From Hydrogenophaga sp. (GTDB taxonomy: Bacteria; Pseudomonadota; Gammaproteobacteria; Burkholderiales; Burkholderiaceae_C): a stretch of 5,306 bases of DNA. Location: positions 1 through 5,306 of the forward strand of contig JAGXRS010000358.1 of assembly GCA_018335615.1 (NCBI GenBank). Direction: 5' to 3'. Position numbers and translations under genes: made by a program. Each line of letters opens with the position of its first letter. Position 1 is the first letter of the stretch. The notes under the pieces are model-generated. The model ran no database searches. It was not told the DNA's origin and saw only the letters and a program-made list of their open reading frames with translations. This document shows positions 1 through 4,709 of this stretch, piece after piece.

Positions 1-266
1 CCCTCAGCCAGGTGGCGGCCGCCTCGGTTGACCACGACAAGGCGGGCGAAGTCTCGGTGAAGCTGAGCTTCAAGAAGATTCCCGGCACCACCCAGGTGCA
101 CATCAGCCACCAGCTGAAGTTCACGAAGCCCACGGCAGACGGCAAGGCCAGCGAGGAAGAGACCCGCACCACGGCCATGCACGTCGGCCGCTTCGGCGCG
201 CTGAGCCTGTCGCCGCCCAACCAGCTGGCGTTTCTCGACCGCCAGGGCCTGCCGACCACGAACTGA
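1..266 (+). CDS. C-terminal part of a small phage protein, cut by the window edge
   Basis: The reading frame is open from the first complete codon (position 3) to the TGA at 264-266, so the true start lies to the left. A GTG at 12 could be read as a start, but nothing resembling a ribosome binding site can be seen before it, and the residues ahead of it (LSQ) continue the same kind of sequence. The visible part begins with a short segment ending in HDKAGEVSVKLSFKK, then beta-rich sequence, a charged stretch (GKASEEETR) and a tail ending LPTTN. From memory, small phage proteins containing 'KAGxVxLxLxxxP' followed by a hydrophilic tail often lie just before DUF2303 genes, and this one does too. 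Their function is unknown. The family match is an inference; the coding call is firm because of the open frame and the gene directly behind it on the same strand. Confidence 0.7.
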   Translation, partial: LSQVAAASVDHDKAGEVSVKLSFKKIPGTTQVHISHQLKFTKPTADGKASEEETRTTAMHVGRFGALSLSPPNQLAFLDRQGLPTTN

Positions 267-319
267 CGCCACAGCCTGACGCAAACCCTTTCCACCACCC
301 CTCCCCCAAAAGGACTTTC

Positions 320-1168
320 ATGATCGACAAAGACGCCATCACCCAGCTGCAGCAAGGCGCAGCCATTGCCCAGGCCATGGCCGCCACGACGGCCGCCGCT
401 CAAGACCAGACCAAGCTGCTGTCCCTGCCCAGCGACTTCAAGCACAAGGATCTGGAATCGTTCATGCCGACGCGCCGGCGCGCACGCGGCAAAATGACCA
501 CCACCGTCGCGGCCGACTTTGCGAAATACGTGGCCAGCCACTGCGAACTGGGCTGTCATGTGTTCATCGACCAGCAGGACATGAGCGCCCGAGCGGTGCT
601 GAACCTGGGCACGCCCACCGAACCCGGCCACGCGGACAACGTTGCAGTGCTGGCCACCAAGATGACGGCTGCCTATCAGGCGCTGCTGTCGGTCGCCAAT
701 GGCCAGGGCCAGAAACAGGCGACCGTGGCCGAGTTTCTGGAAGACTGGGCCGGCAACGTGCAATGCTTTCACGACGGCGGGGAATTGACTTTGCCGAAGG
801 CCGTGGCGGCTGTGCGCAAGATCACCATCGAGGCCCTGCGCAAGATGGAAACCGCCGAGGGCCAGCTCAGCGCGAGCCGCAGCGCGTTTGAGAGCGTTAC
901 CGCCAGCAGCGGCGCCGACCCACTGCCCACCACGATCTATTTCGCCTGCGAGCCCTATGCAGGGCTTTCGCCTCGCACGTTCGTGCTGCGCCTGTCGATC
1001 CTGACGGGCAACGACAAGCCCGCGCTGTGCCTGCGCATCGTCAAGCACCAGGAACACGTCGAAGAGATGGCCGCTGATCTGGCCAAGGTGGTGGATGGCG
1101 CCATGCAGGCGCACAAGGAAACCGGCGTCATTCCGGTGCTGATCGGCACCTACGAAGCGCGCCAGTAA
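320..1168 (+). CDS. DUF2303 family protein (YfdQ-like phage protein)
   Basis: A 282-residue soluble protein. The start is fixed by a strong Shine-Dalgarno (AAAAGGA, 308-314) five bases before the ATG. Length and layout fit the DUF2303 family, of which E. coli YfdQ from the CPS-53 prophage is the known example. Visible features are an Ala/Gln-rich N-terminal helix (residues about 8-30), the segment LPSDFKHKDLESFMP with a following basic stretch RRRARG (about 36-57), a central alpha/beta part with FAKYVASH, and a C-terminal half with FACEPYAGLSPRTFVLRLSI and a closing strand IPVLIGTYEARQ. The biochemical role of this family is not established. Its genes sit in phage early regions, often near recombination or DNA-processing genes. 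There is no signal peptide or membrane segment. It is probably cotranscribed with the partial gene before it (53-base gap). The following gene is separated by a structured 76-base gap. Confidence 0.88.
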   Translation: MIDKDAITQLQQGAAIAQAMAATTAAAQDQTKLLSLPSDFKHKDLESFMPTRRRARGKMTTTVAADFAKYVASHCELGCHVFIDQQDMSARAVLNLGTPTEPGHADNVAVLATKMTAAYQALLSVANGQGQKQATVAEFLEDWAGNVQCFHDGGELTLPKAVAAVRKITIEALRKMETAEGQLSASRSAFESVTASSGADPLPTTIYFACEPYAGLSPRTFVLRLSILTGNDKPALCLRIVKHQEHVEEMAADLAKVVDGAMQAHKETGVIPVLIGTYEARQ

Positions 1169-1179
1169 CGACCCGAACC

Positions 1180-1221
1180 GCCCATACCCCTTCAACCCGC
1201 TACCGCGGGGCGGGTATGGGC
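1180..1221. repeat. 10-bp perfect inverted repeat with nested hairpin between two genes
   Basis: GCCCATACCC at 1180-1189 is the exact reverse complement of GGGTATGGGC at 1212-1221. Within the 22-base loop, CCCGC (1196-1200) can pair with GCGGG (1205-1209), so the RNA would fold into a strong two-tier stem. It lies in the only gap of the left half with visible structure, 12 bases after the DUF2303 stop and 23 bases before the next start. There is no T-run behind it, so it is not a classical intrinsic terminator. It could be an mRNA processing or stability hairpin, an attenuation element or a protein-binding operator. The symmetry is directly visible; the role is not. Confidence 0.6.
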
Positions 1222-1244
1222 AAAACCTGCGGAGCTTCATCACC

Positions 1245-1445
1245 ATGGCCGAAATCACCATCACCCTGCGCGACACGCCCGCTGGCGGCGTGGCCTTGCA
1301 CACCAATTTCAAGCCAGCCATCGGCCAGCCGTGCACGCCTGCCCAGGGCCACGCGCTGGAAATCATCAACCGCACGAACAAGCAGTGGGGTCTGGTGGAA
1401 GAGAAGCACGCCGAAGGCGCTGTTCAGGAAGGCGCCGCGCAATGA
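1245..1445 (+). CDS. hypothetical small phage protein (66 aa)
   Basis: I do not recognise this protein. It opens with an amphipathic strand (MAEITITLRDTP) and continues with GVALHTNFKPAIGQPCTPAQ, then ALEIINRTNKQWG and an acidic/Ala-rich tail. It looks like a compact, soluble, beta-rich protein with no membrane segment and a single cysteine. The start at 1245 is preferred over the overlapping out-of-frame ORF at 1216-1458 because GGAG (1231-1234) lies ten bases upstream and because its TGA (1443-1445) forms an ATGA overlap with the next gene, the linkage used throughout this row. The opening segment is the sort seen in short phage accessory proteins whose genes sit in rows of similar size; function unknown. 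Confidence 0.75.
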   Translation: MAEITITLRDTPAGGVALHTNFKPAIGQPCTPAQGHALEIINRTNKQWGLVEEKHAEGAVQEGAAQ

Positions 1446-1711
1446 GCCACGAACTTGATCCCCTTGATCCCTTTGACCACATGGCCAAGCATCTGGCCAA
1501 CGGCTTCTTGGCCTATAGCTGCATCACGGCTGGCTCTTCTTTTTCTAGTTTGGCCCTTGAGCATTACACCGTTTGGCAGCAGGTCGAAGACGGCCCGCTG
1601 GATGCACCGGACTGCATGCCCGCCGGCGGCTGCTACAGCCGCATTTGCCCACTGTTTGAAATGCCATACACGAGCCAGCTGGTTGTGACGCGGGAAGGCG
1701 GCGCAGCATGA
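1442..1711 (+). CDS. hypothetical small phage protein (89 aa)
   Basis: No family was recognised. The start at 1442 overlaps the previous stop by ATGA and has GGAAGG about nine bases upstream. The same frame is open back to an ATG at 1331, but that would overlap the previous gene by 115 bases with Arg-rich out-of-frame sequence, so it was not used. The protein has an acidic start (MSHELDPLDPFDH), a moderately hydrophobic middle (residues about 18-40, with SSFSSL), then HYTVWQQVEDGPLDAPDCMP and a cysteine-containing part (Cys27, 58, 64 and 69). The cysteine spacing does not make a standard zinc ribbon. The bases around 1535-1565 are more T-rich than the neighbours, which may mean a different origin for this gene. 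Coupling suggests it is made together with its neighbours. Confidence 0.72.
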   Translation: MSHELDPLDPFDHMAKHLANGFLAYSCITAGSSFSSLALEHYTVWQQVEDGPLDAPDCMPAGGCYSRICPLFEMPYTSQLVVTREGGAA

Positions 1712-2070
1712 GCGCGAAAGACCACACCGACAAGCGCCTGGCGCTGAACAGCCAGGACGACTACCCCACAGGCACCGCCAGTTTCGAAGGTGACACCGGC
1801 GTGGACAAGATCGTCCTGTACCACGACAACGCGAAAGCGGACGCCCGCCGGATTGTCGCGTGCTGGAACGCCTGCAAAGGCATCAGCACCGCCCAACTGG
1901 AAAACGAACAGCCATCGGCGGACCTGTTTCTGACGGCCCTTCGCGCAGTGCGTCAGCGTGAAGATCTGCTGGAGGCGCTGCAGGGCTTGCTGAATGCACT
2001 GCCATCCGCCACCACCCACCCGGCGATCAAAGCCGCACGCGCCGCCATCGCCAGCGCAACGAAGGGCTGA
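1708..2070 (+). CDS. hypothetical phage protein with NARRIV-type and LLEAL motifs (120 aa)
   Basis: The start is set by an ATGA overlap with the preceding stop and by GGAAGG upstream, nearly the same leader as for the gene at 1442. The protein has a hydrophilic N-terminus, a segment ADARRIVACWNACKGISTAQ (residues about 45-64) and a helical C-terminal half containing REDLLEALQGLLNALPS (about 84-100) and a final Ala/Lys-rich helix. The combination of '(N/D)ARRIVACWNAC.GI(S/P)T' with 'LLEAL..LL' is a recurring plan in short accessory proteins of proteobacterial phages, including Ea22-like groups. Their role is unknown. The family likeness is from memory and not from a search. The protein is soluble, with no catalytic signature. 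Confidence 0.8.
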   Translation: MSAKDHTDKRLALNSQDDYPTGTASFEGDTGVDKIVLYHDNAKADARRIVACWNACKGISTAQLENEQPSADLFLTALRAVRQREDLLEALQGLLNALPSATTHPAIKAARAAIASATKG

Positions 2071-2076
2071 CCGAGC

Positions 2077-2439
2077 ATGACCCCCGCCAACCCCTTCGCC
2101 CACATCGCCGCCAGTCTGTCAGGCCGCCCGGCGTGGCCGTTTGCCGTGGCCACAGACAGCGAACCCGCCGACCCGGGCCTCAGCAAGACCGAGCGCATGC
2201 GCGCCTACCTGCGCCAGCACGGCCCGGCCGTCGCCGCCACGCTGGCCGATGAAGCCGATGTGCCGACCAGCGCCCTGGTGGGCGCGCTCCTGAAGGGCGA
2301 CATGGCCCGGGGCAGCGTCTACCGCCGGGGCCACAAATACCACTGGAACCCCCAGTTCGACGTGCAGCTGCACGAACAGATCAAGCAAGCCGCCGCGCTG
2401 CTGCGCCGCCACGGCTACCGCGTGGAGGCCCCCCAATGA
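2077..2439 (+). CDS. winged-helix-like phage protein (120 aa)
   Basis: The start lies six bases after the previous stop, with GAAGGG as a somewhat distant ribosome binding site. After a Pro-rich N-terminal tail, residues about 33-92 look like a small winged helix-turn-helix: helix one SKTERMRAYLRQHG, helix two AVAATLADEADV, recognition-type helix PTSALVGALLKGDM and a two-strand wing GSVYRRGHKYHW. The C-terminus carries a second helical unit, EQIKQAAALLRRHGYRVEAP. The pattern (AYLRQHG, short helix, V.TS.L...L, then a Tyr/Arg-rich wing) matches small DNA-binding proteins that test a short operator, so a regulatory or DNA-binding role is inferred, not shown. Its TGA overlaps the ATG of the membrane protein gene. 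Confidence 0.78.
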   Translation: MTPANPFAHIAASLSGRPAWPFAVATDSEPADPGLSKTERMRAYLRQHGPAVAATLADEADVPTSALVGALLKGDMARGSVYRRGHKYHWNPQFDVQLHEQIKQAAALLRRHGYRVEAPQ

Positions 2440-2723
2440 CCACCGCCCTTGCCCTGTTCGCCAGCACGCTGGTGCTGGTGTTCGCCCTCGGCCTGCAAAG
2501 CCAGTACGTCAACAACGGTCACTACGTCGCCGCCTTCCTGAACAGCGCCGCCATCGGCACCGCCAACCTGGTGCTGTTTCGCCTGGCGCCCGACGCCGCC
2601 GGCATCGAGGTGGCAGGCTACCTGGCCGGCGGCCCCATCGGCATCATCGCCGCCATGTGGTTCTACCGCCGCAAGCGGGTGCGCCCGGGGGTTCGGCGGG
2701 TAGCAGAAAAGGGCGCCCGATGA
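2436..2723 (+). CDS. small phage membrane protein with three predicted membrane helices (95 aa)
   Basis: The start at 2436 is coupled by ATGA and has GGAGG nine bases upstream. Three hydrophobic segments are visible: residues about 3-20 (ALALFASTLVLVFALGLQ), about 31-51 (VAAFLNSAAIGTANLVLF) and about 58-77 (VAGYLAGGPIGIIAAMWFY). A strongly basic tail (RRKRVRPGVRR) follows and should stay in the cytoplasm, placing the N-terminus outside by the positive-inside rule. The motifs QYVNNGHYVAAF and GGPIGIIAAMW recall a widespread uncharacterised membrane protein family in Burkholderiales prophages. Size and topology could suggest a holin, but no endolysin or spanin gene is near and the context is an early accessory row, so that is not claimed. 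Function unknown. Confidence 0.8.
   Translation: MTTALALFASTLVLVFALGLQSQYVNNGHYVAAFLNSAAIGTANLVLFRLAPDAAGIEVAGYLAGGPIGIIAAMWFYRRKRVRPGVRRVAEKGAR
2707..2713 (+). promoter_or_regulatory. ribosome binding site fixing the methyltransferase start at 2720
   Basis: AAAAGGG lies six bases before the ATG at 2720. Together with the ATGA overlap with the upstream stop, it decides against the in-frame ATG at 2657, which would add 21 residues that lie on top of the membrane protein gene and precede motif I of the methyltransferase. Confidence 0.7.
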
Positions 2724-3178
2724 ACGCCATCGACCTCTTCGCCGGTGCTGGCGGCTTCAGCACCGGCGCCACCATGGCCGGCTGCACCGTCGTGTGGGCC
2801 GCCAACCACTGGCCAGCCGCCGTGCAGGTGCACGCCAACAACCACCCCGGTACCACGCACGTCTGCCAAGACCTGCAGCAAGCTGACTGGACAGCCGTGC
2901 CCGCGCACGACCTGCTGCTGGCATCGCCCGCATGCCAGGGCCACAGCCGGGCTCGCGGCAAAGACCGCCCGCACAACGATGCGCAGCGGGCCACCGCATG
3001 GGCCGTGGTGTCGGCCGCCGAGTGCCACCGACCGCAGAGCTTCATCGTCGAGAACGTGCCCGAGTTCGCCGCCTGGACGCTGTACCCGGCCTGGTGCGCC
3101 GCCATGCACGCGCTGGGCTACGCCGTGGTGCCGCAGGTGGCGGCCGATGTCATCAACGCACTGAGGGCTGCAGCATGA
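2720..3178 (+). CDS. truncated DNA (cytosine-5) methyltransferase, middle and target-recognition region missing
   Basis: The 152-residue product clearly derives from a phage Dcm-type enzyme that transfers methyl from S-adenosylmethionine to C5 of cytosine. Motif I (SAM binding) is IDLFAGAGGFS at residues 4-14. A motif II-like segment is VVWAANHW (24-31), and motif III-like CQDL is at 49-52. Motif IV is ASPACQGHS (68-76) with catalytic Cys72 and Ala in place of the usual second Pro. Motif VI is VENVPEF (110-116) with Glu111. After HALGYA (130-135) the sequence runs straight into VVPQVAADVINALRAAA, which resembles motif X at the very C-terminus of full-length relatives (GNAV.P.VA..). Motif VIII (QxRxR), the variable target-recognition domain and motif IX are absent; usual length is about 300 residues or more. 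An in-frame internal deletion is the simplest reading. The frame stays open and coupled to both neighbours, so the gene may still be expressed, but methylation activity is doubtful. It could alternatively act as a SAM-binding half. Confidence 0.85.
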   Translation: MNAIDLFAGAGGFSTGATMAGCTVVWAANHWPAAVQVHANNHPGTTHVCQDLQQADWTAVPAHDLLLASPACQGHSRARGKDRPHNDAQRATAWAVVSAAECHRPQSFIVENVPEFAAWTLYPAWCAAMHALGYAVVPQVAADVINALRAAA

Positions 3179-3720
3179 CCCGCAAAATGTCTGCCTACGC
3201 CAGAAACATGCGCCGCAGAGGCGAGGCCGCCCAGCACTACCAGGGCGCGGCCTGGCTGAACACCATTCAGTCCTGCCGAACCTACTCGCCCGATGCACCC
3301 GAGTGGTCTGGCCTGGCTGGCAACATGACCGCTGCCACCGACGCGCTGCTGATCGTTCGCGGTGCGCTGGACGACATGCTGCACCACCGCGTGCAACCAG
3401 ATGACAGCATGCCGTTTGACTTGCTGGCGCACGCGATCGACGTGGCGCACATCCGAGCCATCCAGATCCAGCCCGACGAGGCCAACCCTGCGCACGCACC
3501 GCTGGCTGCGGCCAAAAACACACTGCAGCAGATGCGCGAGCGCCGCCACCGCACCGGCCGCTGGGGTCTGGCCGGTCCCGATCGGGCTGTGCTGGCCGAT
3601 GCCATCAACCTGTACGAGCAAATCCTGCTGGCCAGCAGCCCGGCACAGATGCACAAGGCCGCCACGATCCGTTACGACGCGATCCAGCGCGGGAAAGTCT
3701 GGAGCGCGACCGCCTCATGA
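3175..3720 (+). CDS. hypothetical phage protein with RTGRWG motif (181 aa)
   Basis: The start at 3175 overlaps the methyltransferase stop by ATGA and has GAGGG seven bases upstream. The frame is open further back to 2932, but that part is an Arg-rich shadow of the methyltransferase. The protein begins with a very basic stretch (MTRKMSAYARNMRRRG), has a central helical part (TDALLIVRGALDDMLHH, DLLAHAIDVAHI), then LQQMRERRHRTGRWGLAGPD (residues about 117-136) and a C-terminal helix DAINLYEQILL. The 'R..R.RTGRWGLDGP' block followed by a helix ending near a Leu-rich patch is a recurring pattern in uncharacterised proteins of betaproteobacterial phages and often lies near small zinc-ribbon and methyltransferase genes. 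No catalytic motif is visible. The basic N-terminus would suit nucleic-acid binding, which is only inference. Confidence 0.8.
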   Translation: MTRKMSAYARNMRRRGEAAQHYQGAAWLNTIQSCRTYSPDAPEWSGLAGNMTAATDALLIVRGALDDMLHHRVQPDDSMPFDLLAHAIDVAHIRAIQIQPDEANPAHAPLAAAKNTLQQMRERRHRTGRWGLAGPDRAVLADAINLYEQILLASSPAQMHKAATIRYDAIQRGKVWSATAS

Positions 3721-3901
3721 AAACCACCACAAAGCCCGAACCCAAGCGCCGGCAGACCTGCGCGGCGCCACGATCCACTGCCTGTACTGCGAGCAGCCGA
3801 AACCCATGGCCGGCGCAGTGAAGTTCCGCGCCCACTGGGTCTGCGCGACCTGCGCTGCCAAATTGCAAACCGCCCCTCAGCCACGGAAGGCCGACAAATG
3901 A
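3717..3901 (+). CDS. small zinc-ribbon protein gene, apparently frameshifted
   Basis: Both ends are well marked, but in different frames. ATG at 3717 overlaps the previous stop (ATGA) and reads MKTTTKPEPKRRQT before running to a TGA at 3819-3821. The other frame, ending at TGA 3899-3901, encodes IHCLYCEQPKPMAG and, 17 residues after the first pair, WVCATCAAKL: two CxxC pairs typical of a zinc ribbon. That TGA overlaps the ATG of the next gene exactly (ATGA), so this frame seems to be the genuine end. The span is 185 bases, one short of a whole number of codons. One extra base near the GG at 3751-3752 would join the halves into a 61-residue protein (…PKRRADLRGATIHC…). Either a one-base deletion has broken the gene, a sequencing error is present, or translation starts elsewhere: ATG 3806 would lose the first CxxC and ATG 3599 overlaps the neighbour by 122 bases. 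Confidence 0.55.
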
Positions 3902-4155
3902 GCATCCTCACCCAGATGGTACTGATCGAGAAACACGGCCTGCGCGTCGACCTGGAGGGCCTGGCCAAGATCCTCGACACCACGCCGCCGAATTTGCGCC
4001 GGCGCATCAGCGAGCAGACGCTGCAGATCCCCACGTACGTGGACGGCGGCAAGCGCTGGGCGGACATCAGGGATGTGGCGGAGTACCTGGACGCACGGCG
4101 GGCCGAGGCCCGACAGATGCATGCGCACGGCGCGCGCGGGCTGGAAGTGGTTTAA
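3898..4155 (+). CDS. helix-turn-helix protein, PrtN/excisionase-like (85 aa)
   Basis: The start is coupled by ATGA to the zinc-ribbon frame and has GGAAGG six to seven bases upstream. The order is: a short N-terminal helix (SILTQMVLIEKHG), a strand (LRVDLEGLA), helix-turn-helix (GLAKILDTTPPNLRRRISEQ, residues about 20-39), a turn ending in IPTYVDGGKRWADIRDVAEYLD (about 44-65) and a basic tail with His/Arg. The arrangement 'hydrophobic start, LAKIL, RR.I....L.IPTY....KRW.....DVAEYLD.RR' resembles the pyocin activator PrtN and small excisionase/AlpA-type winged-helix proteins that select a site by helix plus wing. A DNA-binding regulator or recombination directionality factor is inferred; neither is proven. 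No integrase gene follows inside the window, which would normally neighbour an excisionase. Its TAA lies inside the first box of the attC-like site. Confidence 0.72.
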   Translation: MSILTQMVLIEKHGLRVDLEGLAKILDTTPPNLRRRISEQTLQIPTYVDGGKRWADIRDVAEYLDARRAEARQMHAHGARGLEVV

Positions 4156-4249
4156 CGCCAAGCTAACCGGACCACAAGGGCGCTGATGACCTACGACGAA
4201 GCCACACTGCCGGCCGCCCTTGTTGGTCCGGTTGAGCGACGTGTTAGGC
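4150..4249. other. attC-like integron recombination site (about 100 bp), first of two
   Basis: GTTTAAC (4150-4156, fits RYYYAAC) and GTTAGGC (4243-4249, fits GTTRRRY) bound an imperfect palindrome. Each box is followed inwards by a 6-nt unpaired spacer (4157-4162 and 4237-4242). CT plus AACCGGACC (4163-4173) and ACAAGGGCG (4174-4182) then pair with 4215-4236. There are two unpaired bases in the right arm: G4234 and a T at 4223/4224. The loop is 32 bases. This is the layout of attC sites, which are recombined by integron integrases as folded single strands. The 3' half reads almost like the reverse complement of a typical attC left end. In known attC sites the extrahelical bases are G and T on the bottom strand of the left arm; here they sit on the + strand of the right arm, so the site is oriented toward the minus strand. 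No terminator T-run is present. Confidence 0.65.
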
Positions 4250-4679
4250 CCCAACCCAACGGAGAGAACGAATGGACGAAATGCCACTGACAGATGACCG
4301 GTGCGACAGGCTGGTTGCCAAGGTGATGGACAAACTGGCCGCGAAGCATAGCGACCAGTACGGAGCAACGCATGCGATGGACCTGAACCCGAGCATCACG
4401 GAGCACCACACCCTGCGCCGCAGCGTGGTGCGGGCCGCCTACATGATGGGCGCGCTGGAGACGCAGCAAAGCGAGCGTGAACAGTGGCGCAAGGCCGTGG
4501 ACGGCTTGGGCATGCTGCGTACATTCCTGGCCGACTGGAAGCAGTCCGAAGCCTGCAAGAACAACGAAATGCAGACCCAGGTTCAGGGTTGGATGGACGG
4601 TATCAGCGAGTTGTACCGGCTGTACGACCTTGGGGCCTAACACCCCAATCAGCGGCGGCACGTCCGCTGCATGACAGAG
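4244..4679. mobile_element. candidate integron gene cassette (about 436 bp) carrying the gene at 4272-4640
   Basis: Cutting at G|TT in the GTTAGGC box of the first attC-like site (4243/4244) and in the GTTGGGC box of the second (4679/4680) would release a 436-bp circle with one gene and one attC, the usual cassette size and content. The gene starts soon after the first site, and its stop lies inside the RYYYAAC box of the second, two well-known cassette habits. Against this reading, the unpaired bases of both sites suggest the opposite polarity, no integrase gene (intI) or attI is seen, and the left neighbour is a phage operon. It is an inference from geometry and not a proven cassette. Confidence 0.45.
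4272..4640 (+). CDS. hypothetical helical protein in a cassette-like unit (122 aa)
   Basis: Function not recognised. The start is well supported by GGAGAG (4261-4266) five bases before the ATG, 22 bases after the attC-like box. The stop TAA at 4638-4640 is part of the GCCTAAC box of the next attC-like site. The sequence is largely helical and charged: RCDRLVAKVMDKLAAKHSDQY (about 10-30), a mid segment MDLNPSITEHHTLRRSVVRAAYMMGAL (about 36-62), then WRKAVDGLGMLRTFLADWK (about 72-90) and a C-terminal helix VQGWMDGISELYRLYDLGA. There are two cysteines and no membrane segment. The middle segment resembles phage accessory proteins, but cassette proteins of unknown function are also common, so its origin is open. 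It is unlinked to the upstream operon by coupling, unlike the phage genes. Confidence 0.75.
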   Translation: MDEMPLTDDRCDRLVAKVMDKLAAKHSDQYGATHAMDLNPSITEHHTLRRSVVRAAYMMGALETQQSEREQWRKAVDGLGMLRTFLADWKQSEACKNNEMQTQVQGWMDGISELYRLYDLGA

Positions 4680-4685
4680 TTGGGC
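4635..4685. other. second attC-like site (51 bp)
   Basis: GCCTAAC (4635-4641) and GTTGGGC (4679-4685) fit RYYYAAC and GTTRRRY and pair except for one T/G position. Six-nt spacers (4642-4647 and 4673-4678) separate them from the stem formed by AT plus CAGCGG (4648-4655) and CCGCTG (4664-4669) plus AT (4671-4672). One base, C4670, is unpaired in the right arm. The 7-6-stem-6-7 plan is the same as in the site at 4150-4249 although the stem sequence is unrelated, as expected for attC sites. It is shorter than most attC sites and its stem is weaker, so confidence is lower. The stop codon of the gene at 4272 falls in its first box. Confidence 0.5.
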
Positions 4686-4693
4686 TACGGCCC

Positions 4694-4703
4694 GGAAAGA
4701 GAG
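4694..4703 (+). promoter_or_regulatory. ribosome binding site deciding the start at 4710
   Basis: GGAAAGAGAG lies six bases before the ATG at 4710. The alternative ATG at 4671 in the same frame is inside the attC-like stem (in its right arm) and has no purine-rich leader, so 4710 is preferred. Confidence 0.65.
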
Positions 4704-4709
4704 ACCGCT

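Noticed and set aside
1180..1221. Intrinsic terminator
   Set aside because: The stem is strong but no run of T follows on either strand; the bases after it are CAAAACCTGC.
2657..2719. Upstream ATG for the methyltransferase
   Set aside because: The added residues are Gly/Pro-rich shadow of the membrane protein gene and precede motif I, which in this family lies within the first dozen residues.
2436..2723. Holin
   Set aside because: Three membrane helices and small size fit, but there is no endolysin or spanin nearby and the neighbours are early/accessory genes.
2663..3523. Long minus-strand open frame (286 aa)
   Set aside because: It is an Arg/Gly/Ala-rich shadow across the membrane protein end, the methyltransferase and the RTGRWG gene, all of which have recognisable motifs, ribosome binding sites and coupled starts on the + strand.
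3717..3760. Programmed -1 ribosomal frameshift site
   Set aside because: No X XXY YYZ heptamer in the start frame could be found; a simple one-base deletion is the more economical explanation.
4156..4271. Intrinsic terminator instead of attC
   Set aside because: The stem carries a 32-base loop and no T-run, and its outer ends match attC boxes with symmetrical 6-nt spacers, which a terminator would not need.
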